A stretch of 64,000 bases of DNA from Sphingobacterium composti (GCF_009829075.1 NZ_WUQZ01000002.1:87959-151958); one strand, 5' to 3'. Counted from the stretch's first letter, positions 45,581-54,037 are shown. A program made the numbers and translations. The notes: generated by a model not told the origin, from the sequence alone.

Positions 45581-46297
45581 ATGGAAAATTTACAAGGAAA
45601 ATATGCGCTAATTACTGGCGGTGGACGTGGTTTAGGAAAAGCAACTGCCATTGCCTTTGCTCAAGAAGGAATACATGTAGCCATTACTGGAAGGAACGAG
45701 TCTAATCTAATTGAGACCGTCAATGAATTGAAATCTTTAGGTGTAAAAGCCACTTATAAAGTTTTCGATATTACGGATTACAATGCTGTAGAAGAAGCTA
45801 TTCAAGAATTAAATAATAATTTCGGAATCTTTGATATTCTGGTCAATAATGCTGGTATAGCCTCATTTGGCTCGTTGATAGATATGGATGTAAAAACTTG
45901 GACAGACATTATCAACACTAATTTATTGGGAACATATTATGTTACTAAAGCAATTTTACCTCAGTTGATTGAAAAAAATCAAGGTGACATCATCAATGTT
46001 TCGTCTACCGCTGGATTGAATGGAGTGGCAACAACATCTGCGTATAGCGCCTCTAAGTTTGGGGTTATTGGGCTTTCGGACTCATTAATGCGTGAAGTTC
46101 GTAAGAATAATATCCGTGTATGTACGTTAATGCCATCGACTATTGCATCAGATATGTCAAAAGATTTGAAATTAACTGACGGAAATCCAGATAAAGTATT
46201 ACAGCCGGAAGATTTCGCTGAATTAATCGTTGCTAATTTGAAATTGCCACGCAGAGCAATGTTAAAATCAGCTTCACTTTGGTCCACAAATCCATAA
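45581..46297 (+). CDS. Short-chain dehydrogenase/reductase (3-ketoacyl-ACP reductase-like)
   Basis: 238 residues from the ATG at 45581 (a TTG six bases earlier is less likely). Classical SDR motifs are ALITGGGRGLGKATA (TGxxxGxG cofactor site), VNNAGIASFGSL (NNAG), INVSSTAGLNG (catalytic Ser) and YSASKFGVIG (YxxxK). It is annotated in related genomes as 3-ketoacyl-ACP reductase, but sequence alone shows only an NAD(P)-dependent oxidoreductase of unknown substrate. It stands alone, away from fatty-acid synthesis genes, so a role outside fatty acid synthesis is quite possible. Confidence 0.85.
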   Translation: MENLQGKYALITGGGRGLGKATAIAFAQEGIHVAITGRNESNLIETVNELKSLGVKATYKVFDITDYNAVEEAIQELNNNFGIFDILVNNAGIASFGSLIDMDVKTWTDIINTNLLGTYYVTKAILPQLIEKNQGDIINVSSTAGLNGVATTSAYSASKFGVIGLSDSLMREVRKNNIRVCTLMPSTIASDMSKDLKLTDGNPDKVLQPEDFAELIVANLKLPRRAMLKSASLWSTNP

Positions 46298-46305
46298 ACA
46301 AAAAA

Positions 46306-46327
46306 GGGCTTCAACATTCTGAAGCCC
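46306..46327. terminator. Terminator between the SDR gene and the fimbrillin-like gene
   Basis: GGGCTTCA (46306-46313) pairs with TGAAGCCC (46320-46327). An A-run just 5' gives a T-run on the minus strand, suiting the fimbrillin-like transcript. Confidence 0.82.
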
Positions 46328-46347
46328 CTTACACACACACTATTAAA

Positions 46348-47961
46348 TTATATTTTACTTTTTACGCAACGAATAGGATTAGATCTTTTGGCATGACTTG
46401 ATCCTGACTCATTTTCTTTAAAATAACCACTTTCAAACTGATAAGTATAACCCAATTTGTTATCTCTTCCTGTATGCCAATATGAACCAATACTAGTTAG
46501 ACCTTGGTCTCTACCTGAATTATACATTCCTGCATAAGGCAGAAACAAATACTTATCCTGATCACTTACTGAGGGTTGATCTTTTGTTCCAAAGTACATC
46601 CCATTTATTTTACTGCCATTTGGCGTCGTGTACTTGCCATCTTTATATTTGTGGGTATTATTCCATTTCATATCGAAAACAGCATAGTCTCTTAAGCTTT
46701 TAATCTCTGCGGGAGTAGGAACTCTCCATCCATCACCTATTTGACTGCATATATCAGTAACAGTTTCACCTAAAAGGACATCTACATCATTATGGCCTGG
46801 CTGATCTTTCATTGGGACTTTATAATAGCCCGTTTTAGATGCATTCTTATACCAATAATCACCATACTCGCCCTGATTATCAGCATGCGTATACTTATAT
46901 CCATCATTTTGCTTGAGCGCAATAAGGTTGCCTCTTCCCCAAATTAGATTTCCAATAATAAATTCCTCATCTTCTGGCTTTCCTTTTTTTACTTTAATCT
47001 CTATATCATAGTATATCCCTGGCTGAAAATTAAAGTGTATTAAGGTGAGATTAGTTTTTTCAACGTTGTTTATTTTCAGAACATCAACACTCAAAGTCTG
47101 TACATCAGTACCATTGGTATATATTAATTGTTCCGGTGAGGAGACAATATTTCTATTGTAAGGCGGCTGAAATCCTATCAAATCTACTGTCACTAAACTT
47201 GACCTAAAGATTCGCTCCAACGAATTATCAGCAGTTTGGTTAAATTTAAAATTCACTGAATTATAGACATTTGAAATTTTAAATTTTCCAACATGTGCAA
47301 TACTTCCGGCGTCAGTACTATTAATTGTAGTTGCTATCTTAGTAAATACATGTTTAAGAACGAACTCTAAATTATTTGTTCCACCACTAAGTTTGACATT
47401 TAGTTTAGTAGAATACATAAGATCTTTAATCCCATTTAGTTGAATCACTACATTTTCTAATGATGTACCAACCGCTAAATTTAATGCTGACAGCTGTTGA
47501 GTTTCTCCATAAGAATAAGTAATAAAACTATAATGCTGTCCCAAAGGTAGCTTAATATCGGTAGCACCAGCATGACCACTTAAAAAATCCCTACTCAAAA
47601 TGAACTTATTTGAGGAATCGAAAATTAAAAGCCTTACTTGTACACCCTCGGATAATCGTTCTTTTTTATTTGGCTTCGGATTTATTGTTGTTCCAATTTT
47701 TTCTATATTTTTTTGGTTTGCCTTGATATTTACCGATAATATTAAATCATCTTCCCAAGGAATTTGAAATTCACGATTATCCTTCGTAGTTTGAAAATTG
47801 AAAGATGACGTTGCAAGAGTATTAGGAATTGTATTATATTCTACATCTAAAACTTTGACATTTAACGTAGCAATATTAGCAAAGCTATTTACCTCCTTTG
47901 TACAAGAGATCAAAATTATAGCAACAACGGAAAGCAATATATAATTAAGTAATCTATTCAT
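46348..47961 (-). CDS. Fimbrillin-like lipoprotein with C-terminal FISUMP-type domain
   Basis: 537 residues from the ATG at 47961. A lipoprotein signal (VVAIILISC, then TKEVNS) is followed by a long beta-rich N-terminal part (about 30-360; LEFVLKHVFTKIATTINSTDAG, GIYYDIEIKVKKGK) resembling Mfa/FimA-type fimbrillins and their anchors. The C-terminal part (about 400-537) has CSQIGDGWRVPTPAEIKSLR, KINGMYFG, KYLFLPYAGMYN and IGSYWHTGR and ends SNPIRCVK, the hallmark of the FISUMP (Fibrobacter major paralogous) domain, with a Cys pair. It is probably a cell-surface fimbrial or adhesin-type protein. Co-transcribed with the 55-residue ORF 12 nt upstream. Confidence 0.65.
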   Translation of the reverse strand: MNRLLNYILLSVVAIILISCTKEVNSFANIATLNVKVLDVEYNTIPNTLATSSFNFQTTKDNREFQIPWEDDLILSVNIKANQKNIEKIGTTINPKPNKKERLSEGVQVRLLIFDSSNKFILSRDFLSGHAGATDIKLPLGQHYSFITYSYGETQQLSALNLAVGTSLENVVIQLNGIKDLMYSTKLNVKLSGGTNNLEFVLKHVFTKIATTINSTDAGSIAHVGKFKISNVYNSVNFKFNQTADNSLERIFRSSLVTVDLIGFQPPYNRNIVSSPEQLIYTNGTDVQTLSVDVLKINNVEKTNLTLIHFNFQPGIYYDIEIKVKKGKPEDEEFIIGNLIWGRGNLIALKQNDGYKYTHADNQGEYGDYWYKNASKTGYYKVPMKDQPGHNDVDVLLGETVTDICSQIGDGWRVPTPAEIKSLRDYAVFDMKWNNTHKYKDGKYTTPNGSKINGMYFGTKDQPSVSDQDKYLFLPYAGMYNSGRDQGLTSIGSYWHTGRDNKLGYTYQFESGYFKENESGSSHAKRSNPIRCVKSKI

Positions 47962-47973
47962 CACAATTATAAA

Positions 47974-48141
47974 TTACCACTCCAATTCTTTGGTTAAATC
48001 AGTTCTCTCCCACTCAGATTCGAAGAAACCAGATTCTGTTTCATAACGAATTTCTGCCACTGAACCAGCGGCAATCGAATATTCAATCGCAACATCATAT
48101 ACTGTAATAATAGGTCGAATATATTTTTTCTTTTCAATCAT
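47974..48141 (-). CDS. 55-residue protein of unknown function upstream of the fimbrillin-like gene
   Basis: This short ORF runs from ATG (48141) to TAA (47974) on the minus strand and encodes 55 residues. The N-terminus is MIEKKKYIRPIITVYDVAIE, followed by YSIAAGSVAEIRYETESGFF and a tail rich in Glu and Trp (SEWERTDLTKELEW). It has no signal peptide or membrane segment. The stop is 12 nt before the fimbrillin-like ATG, and a perfect promoter (48301-48330) lies upstream, so both should be co-transcribed. The pattern KKKYxxPxIxVxxVxxExxIAAGS resembles short uncharacterised proteins that I recall beside fimbrillin-like genes in Bacteroidales; this is memory, not a search. Coding is supported by position and absence of any competing frame. 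Confidence 0.6.
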   Translation of the reverse strand: MIEKKKYIRPIITVYDVAIEYSIAAGSVAEIRYETESGFFESEWERTDLTKELEW

Positions 48142-48300
48142 TTGAATGAATAGTTTAGGTCTTGCATATTAGATCGACATATGATAGCATGAATCGATCA
48201 ATAGATTTTATGATTTAGGTAGATAATGTCATCATCACGACGACAATCAAATTTTATTAATTAATATTTCAAATTAGTATTATAAGTATATTGAAGCTCG

Positions 48301-48330
48301 CAAAATTATAAGTTTAGACTTCATCTCAAA
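48301..48330 (-). promoter_or_regulatory. Promoter of the small ORF/fimbrillin-like operon
   Basis: On the minus strand TTTG (48330-48327), an 18-nt spacer and TAATTTTG (48308-48301) match the Bacteroidota -33/-7 consensus completely. The implied leader is about 155 nt and contains GATCGA/TCGATC inverted arms (48172-48177, 48194-48199). The promoter starts 16 nt beyond the araC-type stop codon. Confidence 0.7.
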
Positions 48331-48345
48331 GGTCAAAACGAATAA

Positions 48346-49242
48346 TTAAATGGTAGATTCTGATAAATTAGCTTTTAACTGTTTTTTTCTAAAGGCATCA
48401 GGTGTCGTTCCAGCACTTTTTTTGAAAAACTTCGTGAAATTTGTAGGATCAGTGAATCCCAATGTATAGGCTATTTCCTGCACCCTATTTCTTGAAACAA
48501 ATAATAAACGTTGCGCCTCTAACATTAACACTTCTTGTATTATATCTTTAGGTGATTTTTGGAACGCGACTCTTGTTGCCTTTTGCAAAGTGCTTTTCGA
48601 TACATTTAATTCTTTGCAGAAATATTCAACATTATTTTTTACAGAAATATTCTTCTGAACCAAATTCTTATATTTGATAGCCAATTTACGATCACCGCTT
48701 AACAATTCACCCGATTCTAACGTATTTTTTTCGAATTTCAATGTCTGCAACAATACAGAAATTAGATGTTGGCGAATAATAGTAAAGCGTTCACCAGAGA
48801 TATCTTCCGCATCCATCTTTAATAGTCCTATCAAATTCTTAACAATTTTTTGCTTTTTATCTGAAAGTGACATATGCATCGTTTGAGATAATCTATTCAA
48901 AAGATTCATATTGAATTTAAAACATTCCGCATTGGAATAACTATTAAAAAAAGTATCCGAAAACGAAATCAAATATCCCTCTACAGTATCCGGAGAAGCA
49001 CATTGAAAGATTTGGCCAGGACTTATGAACATCACATCCCCAACATGTACATCCATACTTTTGAAATCAATATCAAATTTTGATTGCCCTGATGTAATGA
49101 TCAAAATTGAGTAACAATTAACCTTGTAAGTAATACCAAAGTAATAATCTACCTCTTCTCTAAACTTACTGAAAGTCATGATCTTAAAATTTTGCCTTAA
49201 ATCTCCCAGCAAAGTTCGCGACTTAAAAATAACCTCACTCAT
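48346..49242 (-). CDS. AraC-family transcriptional regulator
   Basis: 298 residues from the ATG at 49242; the frame extends upstream only to a TTG at 49299. The N-terminal half is a cupin-like sensor domain (YSILIITSGQSKFDIDFKSMDVHVGDVMFISPGQIF). The C-terminal 100 residues form the double helix-turn-helix: VEYFCKELNVSKSTLQKATR, FQKSPKDIIQEVLMLEAQRLL, VQEIAYTLGFTDPTNFTKFFKKSAGTTPDAFRK. It is transcribed towards the small ORF and fimbrillin-like operon, a natural target. The long upstream region contains hairpins that may regulate it. Confidence 0.88.
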   Translation of the reverse strand: MSEVIFKSRTLLGDLRQNFKIMTFSKFREEVDYYFGITYKVNCYSILIITSGQSKFDIDFKSMDVHVGDVMFISPGQIFQCASPDTVEGYLISFSDTFFNSYSNAECFKFNMNLLNRLSQTMHMSLSDKKQKIVKNLIGLLKMDAEDISGERFTIIRQHLISVLLQTLKFEKNTLESGELLSGDRKLAIKYKNLVQKNISVKNNVEYFCKELNVSKSTLQKATRVAFQKSPKDIIQEVLMLEAQRLLFVSRNRVQEIAYTLGFTDPTNFTKFFKKSAGTTPDAFRKKQLKANLSESTI

Positions 49243-49746
49243 AAGTTGTACTAATTTTTTAAAAAAATTACAAGAGACATTTGGCTTTAGGTTTTCCAAA
49301 AAATCGACTTGTTTTTCATAGACAACGCAATAATATTGTTATAAAGAAAATGAACAAAGGCTTTAACTGAACAAACTTTATCTTGTAGCAATCCAGCTAC
49401 AAACTAATATCAAACTTAACGTTAAACTAAAAAAACACAAGAAAGGGTTAAGTCCAAATTATTATCTATCAATACAAATCTGTTGAATTTTAGAAAATAG
49501 TTTATGTTTTTCAATATATGATTTTAAAACCTAAGAGTATAAGGTTCCAATAAGTATTAAGTCAATTAAGTTTATAAATTGAAAAAATAAATAACTTGTA
49601 TTACAACAAGTTATTCCACGACTTTATCAATTTTATTAAGTTTCTTGGGTTTTCTTTAAAAATTCAACTACGTTTGGATGATTTATTTTTCATATCTTAA
49701 ATTTATTTTTTAGCGGGTTACTATTTGGATTTTAGGGTATTAATAA
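49243..49746. other. 504-bp intergenic region with several hairpins
   Basis: No coding ORF is evident apart from a 19-codon in-frame extension of the AraC gene up to a TTG (49299). TTGTAGC/GCTACAA (49383-49389, 49396-49402) forms a 7-bp hairpin, TTAACGTTAA (49416-49425) is a palindrome, and AATAACTTGT/ACAAGTTATT (49590-49599, 49606-49615) is a perfect 10-bp hairpin. The last is followed on the minus strand by TTTATTTTTTC, like an intrinsic terminator pointing at the AraC gene. Divergent promoters for the AraC and sigma genes should lie here, but no perfect TAnnTTTG box was found. Confidence 0.45.
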
Positions 49747-50337
49747 GTGAGTAAGATAAAGCACATATTATCAACTGATATTTCAGACACTGAAATCATC
49801 CAAGGCATTGCTCAAGGAGACAATCGGTATATCAATAAGATATACAAAGTATTTTATCCTTCAATAGCCCACATGATCATCAGTAATAACGGAACAGATG
49901 ATGAAGCCAAAGATATCTTTCAGGAGGCTGTAATGGTATTGTATGATAAAATTACTCAACAAAAATTTGAGTTAAACAGTAAGCTCAGTACATTTTTGTA
50001 TGCGGTATCTCGCCGATTGTGGTTAAAGCAATTAGCGCGAAAAGGTCACTCTCGCAATACATCTGATATATCGGATTTTGAAGATATATTGCATGTTGAA
50101 GAGGATATTCAACAACATCAAGAGATCGAAAACAAATTTGATCAAATGAATGAAGCAATGAATCAATTAGGAGAACCTTGCCAAACACTTTTGAAAGACT
50201 TCTATATCAAAAATTTATCAATGCGAGATATCACTGATAAATTTGGATATACGAATAGTGATAACGCAAAGACACAAAAATATAAATGCTTACAACGTCT
50301 CAAAAAGATATTTTTCACGATTAAAATTAAGGAGTAA
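49747..50337 (+). CDS. ECF-type RNA polymerase sigma factor
   Basis: 196 residues starting with GTG at 49747 (MSKIKHILSTDISDTEIIQG); no ATG is nearby upstream of region 2. Region 2 reads NRYINKIYKVFYPSIAHMI, DEAKDIFQEAVMVLYDKI and LSTFLYAVSRRLWLKQLAR; region 4 reads LGEPCQTLLKDFYIKNLSMRDITDKFGYTNSDNAKTQKYKCLQRLKKIF. It belongs to a different ECF group from the two SusCD-linked factors (no ISKRTVENY signature). It lies 2 nt ahead of a membrane-tethered protease gene with an anti-sigma-like N-terminus, so that product is the likely regulator. Confidence 0.85.
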   Translation: MSKIKHILSTDISDTEIIQGIAQGDNRYINKIYKVFYPSIAHMIISNNGTDDEAKDIFQEAVMVLYDKITQQKFELNSKLSTFLYAVSRRLWLKQLARKGHSRNTSDISDFEDILHVEEDIQQHQEIENKFDQMNEAMNQLGEPCQTLLKDFYIKNLSMRDITDKFGYTNSDNAKTQKYKCLQRLKKIFFTIKIKE

Positions 50338-50339
50338 CC

Positions 50340-51440
50340 ATGCAAATGCAGCGGCATAATTTCATAGAATGGGCAGACCAATATTTAAGAGGTGAACTTA
50401 AGCCAGTAGATGCTGAAGAATTTGAAGATTTTTGTCAATCTAATGCTGAATATGCGCAAACTTTCGAAGAACACAAAAGTTTCTTACATACATTTAAAAT
50501 CACTGAAGAAAGAAACCTCTTTAAAGCTGCTTTGATGGAAGAATCTAATAAGGTTGGTTCAATAAACAATCAAAAAGATTTTGGCACTAAAGTGGTTTCA
50601 TTTTGGAGCAAATTACAAATCAACACAGGTGTAGCTGCTGCCGTAGCATTTATTTCTGTTTTTAGTACGCTTTGGTTGACAGGTTATTTCACAGATGTGA
50701 AAAAAGCTACTTCTGATTATAGCGCATTACGTCGTGAAATGAATTCTGTAAAACGAAATGTAAGTGCACAAAATAAGGTTATTCAAAATATTAATAAGAA
50801 CGACAATTCTCCAAAAGAAACACCTACACATTTTGGTGCTACTGGTTTCTTATTGACTAAGGATGGTTACGTTGTAACGAACTACCATGTTGTGAATGGT
50901 GCCGACTCTATTCAGTTGCAAAATCAGAAAGGTGAAGCCTTTCGTGCAGAAATTATCCATTCAGATTCGGAGAAAGATCTTGCAATCTTACGCATCACGG
51001 ATTCCACTTTTAAAACTGCAAAATCAGTTCCTTATACATTCAAGAAACAACTAGCTGATGTCGGTGAAGATATTTATACTATTGGTTTCCCTCGCGACGA
51101 GGCTGTATACGGTCAAGGATATTTGAGTTCTAACACGGGATATTCAGGAGACACAATTGCTTATCAAATTTCTATTCCAGTAAACCCTGGTAATAGTGGA
51201 GGACCAGTTTTGGATGCTCAAGGTAATATTGTAGGTATCATCTCTGGTAAACAAAAAGGTATCGATGGAGCCGCTTTTGCAATCAAATCAAAAGAATTGA
51301 TTGAAACTCTAAATCGAATTCCGAATGAATCTCTAAAAGGAAATATTGTTCTTAACAACAAAAACTCTTTAAACAAATTAAGTCGTACGGAACAAATCAA
51401 AAAGTTACAAGACTACATTTACATTGTTAAAGTTTATTAG
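50340..51440 (+). CDS. Membrane-anchored trypsin-like serine protease with anti-sigma-like N-terminus
   Basis: 366 residues. Residues 1-90 are cytoplasmic and resemble the N-terminus of anti-sigma factors (FIEWADQYLRGELKPVDAEEFEDFCQSNAEYAQTFEEHKSFL split over 7-49). One transmembrane segment lies at about 95-116. A short predicted coiled coil (about 124-152) leads to a periplasmic S1C/trypsin-like domain (165-320). The triad is His183 (TNYHVVNG), Asp213 (EKDLAIL) and Ser286 (PGNSGGP). No PDZ domain is present, unlike DegS or HtrA. Encoded 2 nt after the sigma gene, hence co-translated. I infer an envelope-stress sensor in which the protease and sigma-binding part share one chain. Confidence 0.75.
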   Translation: MQMQRHNFIEWADQYLRGELKPVDAEEFEDFCQSNAEYAQTFEEHKSFLHTFKITEERNLFKAALMEESNKVGSINNQKDFGTKVVSFWSKLQINTGVAAAVAFISVFSTLWLTGYFTDVKKATSDYSALRREMNSVKRNVSAQNKVIQNINKNDNSPKETPTHFGATGFLLTKDGYVVTNYHVVNGADSIQLQNQKGEAFRAEIIHSDSEKDLAILRITDSTFKTAKSVPYTFKKQLADVGEDIYTIGFPRDEAVYGQGYLSSNTGYSGDTIAYQISIPVNPGNSGGPVLDAQGNIVGIISGKQKGIDGAAFAIKSKELIETLNRIPNESLKGNIVLNNKNSLNKLSRTEQIKKLQDYIYIVKVY

Positions 51441-51470
51441 AAAATTAGTCTAAAATACCATATATAGTAG

Positions 51471-51496
51471 AGGACACTGTAAGGTGTCCTTTTTTA
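51471..51496 (+). terminator. Terminator of the sigma/protease operon
   Basis: AGGACAC (51471-51477) pairs with GTGTCCT (51484-51490), followed by a run of seven T. Confidence 0.9.
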
Positions 51497-51546
51497 TTGA
51501 AGAATTATTTGGTTGAATATTAGATATTTAATACCTTAGGAATAAC

Positions 51547-51750
51547 ATGAAAACTTTTTGGATATATTTATTCATATTCCTGTCTTTATTATTAGCGACA
51601 CAATCCTTCTTGTATTTCTCAAGTGACAAAAATTACACCATTGATTACAAGCAGTTTGCGGTACATCTGCTCATTATTGTAATTAGTGCGATAATAGTCT
51701 CTTTTATGTTGAGAAAACGGAAAAACTCATACAATGAAAAAGCCAACTAA
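51547..51750 (+). CDS. 67-residue membrane protein
   Basis: Two hydrophobic segments (about 4-24, FWIYLFIFLSLLLATQSFLYF; about 38-56, FAVHLLIIVISAIIVSFML) are joined by a short polar loop (SSDKNYTIDYKQ), with a basic C-terminal tail (RKRKNSYNEKAN). An N-in/C-in hairpin topology fits the positive charges. No family is recognised. Its own terminator overlaps the last codons. It follows the sigma/protease operon terminator by 50 nt, so it is probably transcribed separately; TACCTTAG just upstream is an imperfect -7 box. Confidence 0.55.
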   Translation: MKTFWIYLFIFLSLLLATQSFLYFSSDKNYTIDYKQFAVHLLIIVISAIIVSFMLRKRKNSYNEKAN

Positions 51751-51763
51751 TGTAGTTGGCTTT
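51739..51763 (+). terminator. Terminator overlapping the end of the small membrane protein gene
   Basis: AAAGCCAACTA (51739-51749) pairs with TAGTTGGCTTT (51753-51763) around a 3-nt loop. The left arm includes the final sense codons and the first two bases of the stop codon. Confidence 0.8.
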
Positions 51764-51795
51764 CTAGTTATATATGTTTGTTTGTGCTAGTTGAT

Positions 51796-52431
51796 TTATA
51801 GATTAGGCTGAGGTGTTACACGCAGATAAGGTTTAATTTCTTTAAATCCTTTGGGAAATTTTGCCGGAATATCTTCAGTCTTGATTGCCGGAACCACTAT
51901 CACATCTTCACCGTGCTGCCAATCTGCTGGTGTAGCCACTGAATAATCTGCTGTTAACTGCAGTGAATCTATTACACGTAAGATTTCATTAAAATTACGT
52001 CCTGTAGATGCAGGATAAGTCAAGGTCAATTTTATCTTACGATCTGGACCAATAACAAATACCGAACGCACAGTAGCAGTTGCAGAAGCATTTGGATGAA
52101 TCATATCATAAAGCTCCGCAACTTTGCGATCCTTATCAGCAATAATTGGAAAATCGACATTCGTATGCTGCGTTTCATTGATATCCTTTACCCACTCCAA
52201 ATGCTCTTCCACAGGATCAACGCTTAAAGCCAATACTTTGACATTACGCTTCTCGAACTCTGATTTCAATTGTGCCGTACGCCCAAGCTCAGTAGTACAC
52301 ACTGGTGTGAAATCTGAAGGATGCGAATATAATACTACCCAACTACCAGCTGTATAGTCATAAAAATCGATATCTCCTATTGTTGTTTGCGCTGTGAAAT
52401 TTGGCGCATAATCTCCTAATCTTAAACTCAT
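51796..52431 (-). CDS. 1-Cys peroxiredoxin (Prx6 subfamily)
   Basis: 211 residues from the ATG at 52431. An upstream in-frame ATG at 52461 would leave almost no leader after the -7 box at 52470-52477 and extends beyond the family N-terminus (MSLRLGDYAPNFTA). The peroxidatic motif is HPSDFTPVCTTE (Cys45). The C-terminal extension DWQHGEDVIVVPAI and the end motif KEIKPYLRVTPQP are typical of Prx6-type enzymes, and no resolving Cys is seen. It reduces peroxides in the cytosol using an external thiol or other reductant. Confidence 0.92.
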   Translation of the reverse strand: MSLRLGDYAPNFTAQTTIGDIDFYDYTAGSWVVLYSHPSDFTPVCTTELGRTAQLKSEFEKRNVKVLALSVDPVEEHLEWVKDINETQHTNVDFPIIADKDRKVAELYDMIHPNASATATVRSVFVIGPDRKIKLTLTYPASTGRNFNEILRVIDSLQLTADYSVATPADWQHGEDVIVVPAIKTEDIPAKFPKGFKEIKPYLRVTPQPNL

Positions 52432-52469
52432 AATACAATTGTTTAAACTATAAAAACCCATTAACTCTA

Positions 52470-52477
52470 CAAAGATA
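52470..52477 (-). promoter_or_regulatory. -7 promoter box for the peroxiredoxin gene
   Basis: The minus strand reads TATCTTTG, a perfect box. The inferred leader of about 33 nt supports the start at 52431. Confidence 0.55.
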
Positions 52478-52517
52478 GTAGACTTTATTGATTACTCCAA
52501 TTATTTGAAATATTTTT

Positions 52518-54035
52518 TTATTTTTCTACAATAAACAACAAATAATTTGATAATTGGTTTACTTGTTCTTGCGCAAAAAATATAAATTGAATCTGTTCGG
52601 ATGCAGCAGTTGATAAATGAAGATTTGCTGTTCCTGAGGTCTTTTGAAATATAGTTTGCGAGACTTCAACACTTTGCAATCTTGTCATTGGAATGACTAT
52701 TTCTTTCTCGTTCCATACACCATCTCGCTTTATGAGGAAGTTATCATTATACAAAAGTCTATAACTTGCATAATACAAGTAATTGTATAGTGTTATAACC
52801 ATAATTCCAATCCCCAAAAATGGATATAATAAACTATTATCAACCTCGAAAAATATTATTATAAGATATATTGCCACAAAAACACCAATCATTTTAAGTA
52901 GACGATTTATTAACAAACCAATTTTTGGCTTTAGAATCTGATATTCCTGAAAAACAGCATCATTGAAAGCCATTTCATACACTTGATCTCTATCTGAAAA
53001 AGCAATTCCAGGCATTTCAACAGTACTTTTATCCTCTTTTGAGTCGTTACGTACCAGTTGCTTCAGAGACAAAATACCCAAGCCAAGTCTTTTTACTATT
53101 TGATTTCGTTTAAAAGTAATTACTTGAATCTTTTCGCTATTAAATATTGTATTTACCTTATTGGCCAATCCGTATTGCATACTGAAATTCCCCGAAGCAT
53201 TTTTCACTATCGTGAAATTATAGTACTTAATGTAATAACGAAATATATTGATTATAAAAGGAATAGATATAAGCCCACAAGCCATTAAAAAAATAAATAC
53301 GACCATTGAACCAACTGCAAATTCTTCCACCGCTGCCGTATTAATATCCTCATCCGAAAGATCAAAAGTTTCTATAGCATCTTTCAGATGCTGAAACATA
53401 GTTCCCAAAAAAGCTACAAATAGTGCCAATCCTTGCCGATAATTGCTAAATAAACTTACCAACAAAATGTTTTTTGATGGCAAGGATAAAACTGTTATTT
53501 CAGAACTAGCTTTAGGAGTTAGAATTTCCTTATCTTCATAAGGTCTACCTTGGCTTTCCCCATGAATTTTTGATAATAAAAGCTTCTTTAGCTCGGTGGC
53601 ATGAAAACCATCTAAGGCATATAAATCCACTTCAACCTTATCACTCCCTGCAGTATCCAACGTGAGTCCATACAGCGATAAAACCTTTTGCACTACATTT
53701 TGTGTGATATTTACCTGAAGAATATTGGCAAACTTGATGACAACTTTTGATTTACTTATTAACCCTTTTTGGACAACGAATTCCTCCGCTTCCTGATCTA
53801 CATAATATTTGAATGTTCTAAAATTAATAAAAGCAATAATCGCTACCAGCAACAATAATCCCACAATAATAAGCCATACATACTTTGAATAAAGTATATC
53901 CCTATACTTATAAATCATATAAGCTATTAAAAAGAAAAATTGCTTAATGATTTTTACAGACGTCTTTGCAATATTTATAAGGTAACCTAATGAATTTAAA
54001 CGCTGAGGTGTATTAAATGATTGGTCTTCAAGCAT
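52518..54035 (-). CDS. Membrane protein with bacterial PH (bPH2) domains, YdbT-like
   Basis: 505 residues. Paired hydrophobic segments (about 53-70 YVWLIIVGLLLLVAIIAFI; about 185-200; about 235-262; about 380-415) alternate with three bPH2 (PF03703) domains. Each of these has a pattern such as VQKGLISKSKVVIKFANILQVNITQ, the domain-2 equivalent MQYGLANKVNTIFNSEKIQVITFKRN, and KRDGVWNEKEIVIPMTRLQSVEVSQ. Tandem bPH2 membrane proteins resemble Bacillus YdbT. That pair is linked to resistance to certain antimicrobial compounds, but the function in Bacteroidota is unknown. Starts 2 nt after the YdbS-like gene, so co-expressed. Confidence 0.75.
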   Translation of the reverse strand: MLEDQSFNTPQRLNSLGYLINIAKTSVKIIKQFFFLIAYMIYKYRDILYSKYVWLIIVGLLLLVAIIAFINFRTFKYYVDQEAEEFVVQKGLISKSKVVIKFANILQVNITQNVVQKVLSLYGLTLDTAGSDKVEVDLYALDGFHATELKKLLLSKIHGESQGRPYEDKEILTPKASSEITVLSLPSKNILLVSLFSNYRQGLALFVAFLGTMFQHLKDAIETFDLSDEDINTAAVEEFAVGSMVVFIFLMACGLISIPFIINIFRYYIKYYNFTIVKNASGNFSMQYGLANKVNTIFNSEKIQVITFKRNQIVKRLGLGILSLKQLVRNDSKEDKSTVEMPGIAFSDRDQVYEMAFNDAVFQEYQILKPKIGLLINRLLKMIGVFVAIYLIIIFFEVDNSLLYPFLGIGIMVITLYNYLYYASYRLLYNDNFLIKRDGVWNEKEIVIPMTRLQSVEVSQTIFQKTSGTANLHLSTAASEQIQFIFFAQEQVNQLSNYLLFIVEK

Positions 54036-54037
54036 AT

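Noticed and set aside
47974..48141. RiPP precursor peptide reading of the 55-residue ORF (YxxP leader-like start)
   Set aside because: No modification enzyme, protease or transporter of RiPP type is nearby, and the neighbour is a fimbrillin-like gene; coding ORF kept, RiPP idea dropped.
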